From: a virus | Reading direction: 5' to 3' (one strand) | IMG/VR virus record: IMGVR_UViG_3300045051_000335 | Span: 1 to 30,020 of that record | DNA: 30,020 bases | In this document: positions 15,276 through 24,600 of the stretch, one piece after another | Layout of the letters: each line of letters opens with the position of its first letter | How positions within the stretch are numbered: position 1 is the first letter of the stretch | Position numbers and translations under genes: made by a program | The notes under the pieces: model-generated | Database searches by the model: none | Seen by the model: the letters and a program-made list of their open reading frames with translations, nothing else | Told to the model about the DNA's origin: nothing

Positions 15276-15478
15276 TAGGAGGAGAGACGCTTTTCGGAAG
15301 ACTGGCAGTAATGAGAACAAAACTTGGACTAACAGAATCGGAGCTTATGAAATCAATTTGGGTTTATATCAATTTACAGATGTTTGATTTTCCATACTGG
15401 GAAAGTAAAGGGGGAGAAGCCCCGGTAACCGGGAAGGAGGCCATTGACCATTTAGATAAGTATATGGATAAGGGTTAG
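15218..15478 (+). CDS. Tail assembly chaperone, -1 frameshift extension (gpT-like)
   Basis: This frame supplies the C-terminal 86 residues of a fusion with the first 122 residues of the upstream chaperone, 208 residues in total. It begins YYNFSKRADEP and includes the helical FGRLAVMRTKLGLTESELMK and a MFDFPYWESKGG segment, ending in HLDKYMDKG. The frame is also open upstream of the slip site (from a GTG at 15119), but a separate start there has no support, and the frameshift reading explains the overlap better. The extension presumably binds the tail tube protein while the shared part binds the tape measure, as in lambda. Confidence 0.7.
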   Translation, partial: YYNFSKRADEPTETKNGRIIGGETLFGRLAVMRTKLGLTESELMKSIWVYINLQMFDFPYWESKGGEAPVTGKEAIDHLDKYMDKG

Positions 15479-15514
15479 TCCTACCTAGAATATAGGTATA
15501 ATTCTTAAATTACA

Positions 15515-15647
15515 TATTGTTAAAGATTGTAACTCTCTGAGGCTTAATCAGACATATTTTCTCAGGATGGGCAATACGAAAGCATCAAACAGGGGGGTGA
15601 GTTGAAATTTCGGGCTAAAAACGGCCTTAAAACGAAAATAACATAAT
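15515..15647 (+). repeat. 133-bp repeated intergenic element, copy A
   Basis: It aligns without gaps to 27574-27706 (83 of 133 positions by hand count). Conservation is concentrated at both ends: a 5' block TATTGTTAAnnnTTGTAACT and a 3' block with GGGGGT, GGGCTAAAAA, GGCCTTAAA and TAACATAAT. It fills most of the 173-bp gap between the chaperone and tape measure genes and ends four bases before the tape measure start. Just upstream lies a small inverted repeat (TACCTA 15482-15487 / TAGGTA 15493-15498). It may be a phage-specific promoter, operator or leader RNA element. Confidence 0.72.
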
Positions 15648-15651
15648 AGCT

Positions 15652-18600
15652 ATGAGTTCAGTGCGATTTTCAGCAGATATGGACACTTCCCGACTAGAGA
15701 GGGCCATACGACAGTCAAACACAACTGTAAAAAACTGGGCTTCCGGGATAGAAACGCAAGCAGCAGGCATAGATAGTGCCATGAAAAAAATAGGTGGGGC
15801 GGTTGCGGCTTATTTTTCTTTTCAGGCTATGGCAGAATTTTCCGGTAAGGTTATAGAGGCAAGAGGGGAAATTCAGAACCTTCAGACGGCCTTCGAAACC
15901 ATGCTGAATTCTAAGTATAAGGCTGATAAAATGATGGAGGAAATTGTTGATTTCGCCATGACCACACCTTTTGAAATGGTTGATGTAGCATCCAATGTTA
16001 AAATGCTTTTGGCTATGGGGGTGGCAGCGGAGGATTCACTTGCCACGCTTAAATCACTGGGAGATGTTGCAGCCGGGTTGTCTGTTCCGCTTAACAGGAT
16101 CGCAATGAACTACGGGCAGGTTTTAACCCTTGGTAAATTAGAGGGCCGGGAAGTCAGGGACTTTGCTATGATGGGGGTGCCATTAATGGACGAGCTTGCT
16201 AAAAACCTAGGAAAAGCCAGAAGTGAAATTGACAAAATGGTTACCGACGGGGCTATTAAGTTTAAGGATGTAGCGGAGGCATTTAAGACCATGACCGGGG
16301 AGGGTGGTAGATTTAACAACCTTATGGCCCGGCAGATGTCATCTGTAACCGGACAGATTTCAAACTTAAAAGACCGGATTCACCACATGCTCAATGCTAT
16401 TGGAGAGCAGAATGAAGGAATTATTTATGCAGGTGTTGAGGGAACTACAAAACTGGTTGAAAATTGGGAGACTATTGCAGATGTCTTAAAAGGGCTTATC
16501 CTGACTTACGGAAGTTACAAGGTTGCCATGATGGTAGCATACCAGTGGCATTTAGCTGAAAATCAGTTAATTGCAGCCAAAAGAGATCAGATAGCAGCTG
16601 AAGCAATAGCAAGGGAGACGGCGGCCACAGAGGCAGCAGCAGCAGCAGCCAAAGAGGCAGCAGCACAGGAAGCGGCCACAGCAGCACAAAACAGGTCAAC
16701 GGCAGCAGCAGAGAGAACAAAACTAGCCAAGAGGGATTTACTGCTTGCAACAGAGCAGTTAATAGCAGCAGAAAGGGCTTACGCACTTGCAGCCGTACAG
16801 GCCGGGGAAGCTTACGCACTGGGGGCAGCCACAGAGGAGCAGATACTTCTCAAAAAAGAGCTTAACGCTGTGGAAAAGGCAAGGCTACAGGTTCAGGAAA
16901 CTTCTATGGCTGTCAATAAAGCCATGACTGCCGAAGTGGTTGTGAATGAAGCAATTCAGGCAGAGGCTACAATGGTTGCAGAACAGGAAAAAATAGCGGC
17001 CACAAACGCCGGGACAGCAGCAGAGACAAAACAGCTTATAATGAACCAAGCTGCAACAGCCGGGGAAATAAGGCATGCAATGTCAAAAAAACTACTGGCA
17101 GCAGCACAGGCACTACTCAACGCTACAATGTTAAACAATCCCTATATTGCAGCCGCCGCCGGACTGGCCGCTATTGGTTATATAACATATAAAATAGTCA
17201 CACACCAGACAGAACTTGAAAAGCAGTTAACAAAAACCAACTTAGAACTGCATAAGGAAAAATCTGAAGTTGCCATGCTTTTTGGAGAGCTGAAGAGTCT
17301 GGAAAAAGGAACCAAGGAATACGAGGCTGTTAAAAAAGAAATCCTTGAACTATACGGGAAGTATATTCCCAAGCAATTACAGGAGCTACAGAACTACAAG
17401 GATCAGGAGGCTGCACTGAAGGCGGTAAACGGGGAACTTGAAATGAATATCCGGCTGAAAGGCAAGCAGGACGCTAAGAAGGGCCTCATTGGAACCACAG
17501 AAGAAGAACTGGAAAAGCAGCGCAAGGTAATATCCAAAAAAATTGAAGGAGTACTGACAGCTGAGGAACAGGGGCAGCTGAAGGGTCAAATCGAAAAAAC
17601 CTTGGCAACATACCGGGAAGGGGTAAGCTTTGTTACCGGGAAGCAACTGGGAACCAAGGAGCTTAATAAGGAATTTGATGCAGAGTTAACCAAGATCAGA
17701 AATACTTGGGCTTCCAAGTTCGGAACCGATAATATTGGAAAGTATTCAGATTTTGTTAGTGCCCTTCGTAAAATGGCAAATGCAACCAAGGAGTTCCGGG
17801 AGCAAAACGAAGGAATAGATAAGGCGTTTAAACAGAATGATATACTGGATATTCCAGACCCAAGGCAGGGGCAGAAGGTATTTACTACAGCAGCAAAGGA
17901 GAGAAAGGCCCTACAGGAAGAGCTTATCAAAAAAACCAAGGAGCTTAAGCAGCTAGAAAAAGCTGAAATGGAGGTTAAGCCCGGCGACAAAAAGAACAAG
18001 GCCCTAGATGCTATTGAGGCCAAGAAAAAGGAGATTGAAGAAATAAAAGACCTTCTGGGGATGAAGACCACAGATGAGAAAAAGGCAGCAGACAAGCAGA
18101 TAGAGCAGCAGAAAAAGCTCATGGATATGGATATGCAGATGGGTAAAAAAAGGATTCAAAACACTTTGGAAACCAATAAGCAATTACTAGAGGCCGGGCT
18201 TGTAAATACTGAGGATTTCAAAAATCTGGCAGAAAGCAGGTATAAGTACGAAAAAGAAACACTGGACAAAGAGAAGGCGGAGAGAATAAAAGTGCTCAAT
18301 GAGCTTGCAGGTGGAACGCCGGATGTCCCTAAAATAACTACGCTCCCGCTTGTAGAACAGGAGGCATATAATAAAAAATACATTGCACTGGAAGATAAAA
18401 AGAACAAGACAATTCAGGAGATGGGAACCCGGACAGTTGCCTTTATGCTACATACAGAAGAGGGCAAGAACAGGGAATTCATCAAAATGGCCCAAGATAG
18501 TGTAGGCATCCAGAAGGCACAAATCTGGGGTGATTATCAGGAGGAATTGCAGCGTATTAATCAGGATGAGCAGGATGCCTTAAACGACCTCAATATTGCC

Positions 18601-20703
18601 AAGGGAGGTATTGATGAAGCCGGAAAAAAGGTGAAAGGCAAATATATTGAAACTATGCCGGAACAAGACCGGGACGCTTATAATCAGAGAAGGGTTGCAG
18701 CAGAACAGAAACTTCAGGACTCAATTGGGAAGATAGACCAGATTGCAGCAGATAGGACAAAAAAGCTCATGAGAGATATCTATCAATTTTCAGTAGGGGA
18801 AGCAGAGAAGGAGAGGCAGCAAATCAAAAGCAGGTACGACGAGCAGCGCAAAGAGGCAGCTATCCTGTTTTCTGATAAGATGGAATTACAAAAAGCCCTG
18901 ACTGCAATAAATGAGCAGGAAGGTAAAGAGATTGAGGCGTTCAATCAAAATCTGGCTTTTAAAACTTCTTCGTTCTACGAAAAGATGTTTAGCGACATCC
19001 AGAATTATAGTTATGTGACAGTCAGTAAAATGGCCTCAGACATAGATAAGATGCTATCCAATGCAAAACAAACAGCAGGGGAGAAGGGTGAAACTATGTA
19101 TATTGTTGATTATGAAGAGATTGACAAGGAAGGTAAGGCTGTTAAAAAAAGTGTAACCATAACCACTGAAGAATTTATCAAACTTAGGGAGCGTCTGACT
19201 GAGATGCAGAAAAACATCAAAGAAAGAAATCCATTTAAAGAGATAGGGGAAGGGTATAAAAAACTGAAGGATGCAATTACCAAGAACGACAAAAAGGGAA
19301 TTGCAGATGCCATTCAGGAGATGAATGAAGGGTTTGATAAGGGTATCAAAATAATGGAGGAATGGGGGCAGAGTTTAGACCAGATTTTCGGGGGGCAGAT
19401 ATCTAAAACCTTTTCGACCATTAAAGAGCTTGGTTCCGGGGTATTCAAGATAGGGGCAGGTATCGGACAGCTCGCAACCGGGGATATAGTTGGAGGCATA
19501 ACCAATACCCTGAAGGGGGCGGCCACGCTTGTAGATGTTTTCTCTAGGGGAGAGAAGGCCTATAGAGAAGCACAGAAAAAATGGATGGAGGAAATCATTG
19601 GGCTGCAACTTGAAATAAACAACCTGCTCATTGACGAAATGCAAATCCGAAAAGGCGGTAATGTGTTTATTGCTGACTATGCCAAGGACGCACTGCAAAA
19701 CGCTAGGGCCATACAGGAGGCCCAAAGGTTGTTTAGTGACCAGTGGAAGAAACCTATAAATGTAGAACTTACTGGGAAGCTTACAAATGAGTACATTAAG
19801 GATATTACAAGGATAGGTGATTCTTATAAAAACCTAGAGGAATACCTGACTGCACTGCCTATAAAAATAGGTATTGCAAGAAAGAAGATTCTGGGAATAA
19901 CTGTAGGTCAAAACGATGTATACGGATCACTGTTTGACACATATCCTAAGCTAATCAATGATAGTAAAGAGTTGAACGTTGAACTGGCTAAGAGTGTGCT
20001 TAATATGGGGGATGCACTCCCAGACGCAACAAGGCAGGCCCTAGAGGCCCTTATCCGGTATCAGGAACAGATAAATGAATCCCGCAAGGCCATTGAAGAT
20101 TCAATATCTTCCATAGCCGGGTTTGTTTCCGGGAACCTAGCTTCTGCTCTAGTGGATGCATGGGATAACGGGGAAGATGCTTTTAATGCCTTCAAGGATA
20201 GTGTGACTGCCGGGCTAAAACAGATTACTAGCCAAATGGTTTATAATGAGGTATTTTCACAGGCATTCACAGACCTTCAGGGCAGCATGAAAGAATCCCT
20301 GAGTTTAACAGGAGATCAGAATTTTACAGATGACTTTCAGGTTTTCTTCCAGAAGGCCCCGCTGCTTGTCAAACAGTGGCAGGAAGGAATGAAGGAGGCT
20401 GAAAAGCAGGCTACAGCAGCAGGGTTTGATTTTCAGGGTCTTTTGGACGACGAAAAGAAAAAGGGCTTGCAGGGAGAAATAAACCGGATGACTGAGGAAA
20501 CCGGGGGAGAGCTAGCGGGCCTTGTAAGAAGGGAGGCTGATGACATCCGGGTTATGAGAGATTTGAATAAGGCCGGAATAAATCACTTGGTGAACATAGA
20601 GGCCAATACATTCAATACAGTTGAGGAAGCTAAAAAGATGTTAATAGAACTTAAGGCTATTAATGCAAATACAAAACCAATATTTTCAGGCATAGGGGGA
20701 TGA
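15652..20703 (+). CDS. Tail tape measure protein
   Basis: A 1683-residue protein, the longest in the window, that sets tail length and lies inside the tube. Residues about 60-250 match the conserved tape measure domain, with TTPFEMVDVASNVKMLLAMG followed by a segment containing GKLEGREVRDFAMMGVPL. Residues about 310-480 are a very Ala/Glu/Gln-rich coiled coil. A hydrophobic stretch follows at about 480-515 (NNPYIAAAAGLAAIGYITYKIV), a likely membrane-inserting helix used during DNA entry. Then come long charged coiled coils to about 1180 and a Gly-rich hydrophobic segment near 1265-1300. The start ATG lies in the context AGCTATG, shared with two later genes. By the usual rule of about 1.5 angstroms per residue, the tail would be roughly 250 nm (inference). 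Confidence 0.92.
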   Translation: MSSVRFSADMDTSRLERAIRQSNTTVKNWASGIETQAAGIDSAMKKIGGAVAAYFSFQAMAEFSGKVIEARGEIQNLQTAFETMLNSKYKADKMMEEIVDFAMTTPFEMVDVASNVKMLLAMGVAAEDSLATLKSLGDVAAGLSVPLNRIAMNYGQVLTLGKLEGREVRDFAMMGVPLMDELAKNLGKARSEIDKMVTDGAIKFKDVAEAFKTMTGEGGRFNNLMARQMSSVTGQISNLKDRIHHMLNAIGEQNEGIIYAGVEGTTKLVENWETIADVLKGLILTYGSYKVAMMVAYQWHLAENQLIAAKRDQIAAEAIARETAATEAAAAAAKEAAAQEAATAAQNRSTAAAERTKLAKRDLLLATEQLIAAERAYALAAVQAGEAYALGAATEEQILLKKELNAVEKARLQVQETSMAVNKAMTAEVVVNEAIQAEATMVAEQEKIAATNAGTAAETKQLIMNQAATAGEIRHAMSKKLLAAAQALLNATMLNNPYIAAAAGLAAIGYITYKIVTHQTELEKQLTKTNLELHKEKSEVAMLFGELKSLEKGTKEYEAVKKEILELYGKYIPKQLQELQNYKDQEAALKAVNGELEMNIRLKGKQDAKKGLIGTTEEELEKQRKVISKKIEGVLTAEEQGQLKGQIEKTLATYREGVSFVTGKQLGTKELNKEFDAELTKIRNTWASKFGTDNIGKYSDFVSALRKMANATKEFREQNEGIDKAFKQNDILDIPDPRQGQKVFTTAAKERKALQEELIKKTKELKQLEKAEMEVKPGDKKNKALDAIEAKKKEIEEIKDLLGMKTTDEKKAADKQIEQQKKLMDMDMQMGKKRIQNTLETNKQLLEAGLVNTEDFKNLAESRYKYEKETLDKEKAERIKVLNELAGGTPDVPKITTLPLVEQEAYNKKYIALEDKKNKTIQEMGTRTVAFMLHTEEGKNREFIKMAQDSVGIQKAQIWGDYQEELQRINQDEQDALNDLNIAKGGIDEAGKKVKGKYIETMPEQDRDAYNQRRVAAEQKLQDSIGKIDQIAADRTKKLMRDIYQFSVGEAEKERQQIKSRYDEQRKEAAILFSDKMELQKALTAINEQEGKEIEAFNQNLAFKTSSFYEKMFSDIQNYSYVTVSKMASDIDKMLSNAKQTAGEKGETMYIVDYEEIDKEGKAVKKSVTITTEEFIKLRERLTEMQKNIKERNPFKEIGEGYKKLKDAITKNDKKGIADAIQEMNEGFDKGIKIMEEWGQSLDQIFGGQISKTFSTIKELGSGVFKIGAGIGQLATGDIVGGITNTLKGAATLVDVFSRGEKAYREAQKKWMEEIIGLQLEINNLLIDEMQIRKGGNVFIADYAKDALQNARAIQEAQRLFSDQWKKPINVELTGKLTNEYIKDITRIGDSYKNLEEYLTALPIKIGIARKKILGITVGQNDVYGSLFDTYPKLINDSKELNVELAKSVLNMGDALPDATRQALEALIRYQEQINESRKAIEDSISSIAGFVSGNLASALVDAWDNGEDAFNAFKDSVTAGLKQITSQMVYNEVFSQAFTDLQGSMKESLSLTGDQNFTDDFQVFFQKAPLLVKQWQEGMKEAEKQATAAGFDFQGLLDDEKKKGLQGEINRMTEETGGELAGLVRREADDIRVMRDLNKAGINHLVNIEANTFNTVEEAKKMLIELKAINANTKPIFSGIGG

Positions 20704-21605
20704 GCTACACACTAGATAATACAGACTTATGGTTGCAGTATGGAATCAAAGGGGGACAGGCCCCGGATTCTAATATTGCAGTTAAAGGCGTTTTTGATAT
20801 GCCTCAACGGCTTGGGGAAACTTTCTACGACTGGGGAGACGAAAATGGGATAGAGCCGTATGTTGCCGACGTGGATATAATTTTCGGGGGCCGGGACGTG
20901 GTTTTCTATGGGATTATCCTAGGAGCAAGGGAAGAGGTAAATGTTAAATTGCAGCAGCTTTACACTCAGGTAAAATCCTTTACTGATTTGGTGGTACTGG
21001 GAACCCCATATGGGAGCTTTGATGTCACTGTCAGGTCTGTCATCCCTACTTATAAGCCGGGGATATGTTCCTTTGAGATGCTTTGCAGGGAGCCGTATGT
21101 AAAAGCTTACCTGTTTAATTTCATCCTGAAGGACACCAACGACGATTTTATGATTGACAATCAGGGAAACAGGATTGTTCTGAACGGGTGGCAACCCTTG
21201 CCGGGTACAGGAGTAAGCCCTTATACTATTGATGGAATTCCATTTGCTTCTCTAGGGTTAAGTTTGAATGAGGCTACAGACCTTCATAATCTGGGGGACT
21301 TCAAAGATCAGTTTGTCACAAAATATGCCGGGGAGGCTTATCAACTAGTAAAAAGGCAGGGTAACAGACTGGTATTCAATGGGTATTTAATAGGGAGTAC
21401 GCTAAATGATTTTACAACAAAGGCCAAGTGGATTCAGACCCTTTTTATTAAGCCCGGCCTGAGAACAATAAAGATAAGGGATGAAGTAGTTCTGGAATGT
21501 TTTGCCACAGATGGGTTTGAAATTACAGGAACTTATCTGTATGAGACAGCCATGATAGCCCGGTTTAATGCATCTCTAATGATTAGCTCAACTAGTTACA
21601 TATGA
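20700..21605 (+). CDS. Distal tail protein (Dit-like)
   Basis: A 301-residue protein between tape measure and tail tip, joined to both by ATGA overlaps. It has a strand-rich N-terminal half with GGRDVVFYGIILGA and GTPYGSFDVTVRSV, typical of the ring-forming domain of Dit-type hub proteins, and a second half with another beta-domain (IDNQGNRIVLNGW; ALNG-like turns). Dit forms the hexameric ring joining the tail tube to the tip proteins. The position and fold pattern are good evidence; no enzyme motif is seen. Confidence 0.72.
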   Translation: MSYTLDNTDLWLQYGIKGGQAPDSNIAVKGVFDMPQRLGETFYDWGDENGIEPYVADVDIIFGGRDVVFYGIILGAREEVNVKLQQLYTQVKSFTDLVVLGTPYGSFDVTVRSVIPTYKPGICSFEMLCREPYVKAYLFNFILKDTNDDFMIDNQGNRIVLNGWQPLPGTGVSPYTIDGIPFASLGLSLNEATDLHNLGDFKDQFVTKYAGEAYQLVKRQGNRLVFNGYLIGSTLNDFTTKAKWIQTLFIKPGLRTIKIRDEVVLECFATDGFEITGTYLYETAMIARFNASLMISSTSYI

Positions 21606-24600
21606 ATACAAGATTAGACATATACAGGCCCGGAACCCCTGCCGTTTTGCAGGAAGTTATTGAGATAGATATCAGAACTGAATTCTCAAAAAAACTGATG
21701 GGTGACCATACGATAACGGCGCAATTTTACACTGACACCCCGATTTCTGTACAGTTAGGGGATTATATTATCTATAATAACGAGCAGTTTTATATAAACA
21801 GGGTTCCTTCCATGAAGAAAATCAAATCGGATGCTTTTGAGTATACGATAGTATTTTGCGGGGAGGTTCATGAGCTAGAGAAGAAGCTGTTTATATCCTC
21901 AGATGGACTTACAGATTTTTCCTACACCGGGACGGCAAATGATTTTCTGGATTTGGTTATTCAAAATATGAACACCTATAGCACCGGGTGGCATATTGGA
22001 GTGGTGGCAACCACAGAGGAAAGAACCTTGGAATTTTCCGGGGATTACTGCCGGGGTGCACTAACAAGAATAGCGGAAGAATTCAAACTGGAATATGAGA
22101 TTAATGATAAAACAATTGATCTGACTACCTCAGTGGGCCAAGTGAGGGCGTATGCGTTTGAATACGGGAAAGGGAACGGGCTATATAATATTGAAAGGCA
22201 GCATGTTAGAGATCAAAATATAGTCACAAAAGTTTATGGCTTTGGGGGAGTTAAAAACATCCCCTTTGGATACAGAAGCAGGGCCAAAAGACTAGTATTT
22301 GAAGAACGTTTTTTAACAGCAAATACTGACCTGTACGGGGTGGTTGAGGGGGTATATAAAAACGAAGAGATTTATCCTAAGCGCACATCCACATTAACGG
22401 CGGTACACATCCAGTTCAATACCGGGAAGGACGGGACAGAATTCAATAATAGGACATCCTATATTGAGGATTCAACTTTGGATTTTGATATCAACGACTA
22501 CCTGATAGATGGAGAGACTGCAAAAATAGTCTTCAAATCCGGGGATATGTCAGGGGTTGAGTGTGAAATATGGAAATACGACGCTGCACAGAAACGCTTC
22601 TATTTTAATGAATACGTAGACAGCGACGGCTACAAACAACCAAGCTATAACACCGGGGCCACAATACAGCCAAGAACAGGGGATAGCTATACGCTTGTAA
22701 ACATATCGCTTCCTCAGTCATATATAGATGCAGCAGAGGCAGAGTTACGTTCTTTGACTCAAACTTATATTGATGAAAATTCTGTTCCACAAGTTGTATA
22801 TACCGGGAATATTGACCCTAAATATGCAAGGGAGAATGGGGTGTCATTAAGATGTGGGGATAAGGTCACTGTCATTGATGCAGACTTGGGGGTTAATACT
22901 TTAATTCGAATTGCGGGAATAACCTTCCCATTAGTAAATCCTTACAAGCTTAATCTGACTATTGCAGACTTCGTTCCTTATACCATACAGGAGAGGATTA
23001 TCAAAACAGCAGTTGCAGCAAAAAAAGAAACGGTTTATATCCAAAGGCGCAATACAGAGCTGATACGTCGCAATGTAATGAGACAGGAACAGCTTAAGGG
23101 TTTGATATTCGACACGGACGGCTATTTTGACCCGTCAAACATTAAACCCCTGTCTATTGAAACAACGTATTTATCAGTAGGGGCCAAGTCTCAAAATTTT
23201 GCGCTCAACGGGGTATCAATACAGCCAAATTATAACGGGGACGCAAATAGTCTGTATGTTTCACCGGGTATGTTGATACATTATGCAGTAGATTTTCAGG
23301 GGCCATTTAACGACGAGTGGACTATACCAAATCCGGGAGTATGGAACGACCTGACCCCTACTGTGGCCTATTATCTGTATGGGAGATGTTCTAAAACTTC
23401 ACCAGATGGGTCATGGTATTTGACCAATGTAAGGCTTTTTGCGGACGGCACAGATGGATATTATTATTTTTTGTGCGGAATCCTGTATACGGTTTACAAT
23501 GGGGCTAGGGATTATGACTTTACTTATGGGATAACCTATATAAATGGGAGGGTAATTACAACCGGGCGAATCAGATCGGTTGACGGGCAAAACTATTTTG
23601 ACTTAGACCAGAACCAGTTTTACATTGGAGACGATAATCATTCACTGGACTGGAATGTTACTAACCCCGGTATGTTAACCCTGAAGGGTGCCATGGTTCA
23701 AAGTCCTTCCGGGGAACCGGGAAGCATCCCTGTTTACAGGGGCGTTTGGGCCTCAAATTCGACGTATTATTATGGGGAGCAGGTAACATACAATAATGCT
23801 GTCTGGACTTATAAAAACGCCACACCTTCAGCCGGGAATGTGCCACAGGACGGAAACTTCTGGATGCTGTTCGTACAGTCCGGGGCTAATGGGATTAGTA
23901 TAGTCTGGAAAGGAGAGTTTGCAACAGAGGCAGCCCTGATTTCAGCACTTGGACAACCACAGGCAGGATGGGCCTATCATAATACAACAGCGAAAGCAAG
24001 TTTCTGTTACAGCGGGTCTTCTTGGACAAAAATGTCAGAGGACGGGGCACCGGGAGAGCAAGGCCCTGTAGGGGCGGGATATTTTTTTGCAGGTGAAGCA
24101 TCTGTCCCAAATGTGGCATGGCAAATACTAAATTATTGCTATAGGGACACTGATAACGGGGTTGTATACGTATGGAATGGAACTACTTGGACGCTGATGC
24201 TACAGGACGGCAATGATGGGACACCCGGCACCAACGGCACCAACGGGAACGGGGTATTTATCACTTATCACAACAACCCAATATCTGTAGCCCCTGCAAC
24301 CCCTACAGGAGACGGTACAGCAGGAGGGTGGCATACGGCCCCTTCAGTTGCCGCTAACTGGATGTCCCAGAAGGTTGCGCCAAACGCAAGCAGCGGACAA
24401 TGGGGTTCCCCGCTATGCATTACCGGGGCAGACGGATCAAACGGACTGAATGGTACTAATGGAATAAATTCATACCTGCATATTGCATATGCAAATGACC
24501 AACTAGGAACAGGCTTTTCAAAAACAAACGCAAACGGGAAAGCCTATATGGGCACATACACCGACAGCTCCCCTGTGGGCAGTGATAGTTATGCGGCCTA

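Noticed and set aside
17586-18122. 178-codon minus-strand frame inside the tape measure gene
   Set aside because: It lies fully within a well-supported coding region and has a Ser/Leu/Phe-rich composition typical of the reverse of Lys/Glu-rich coding.
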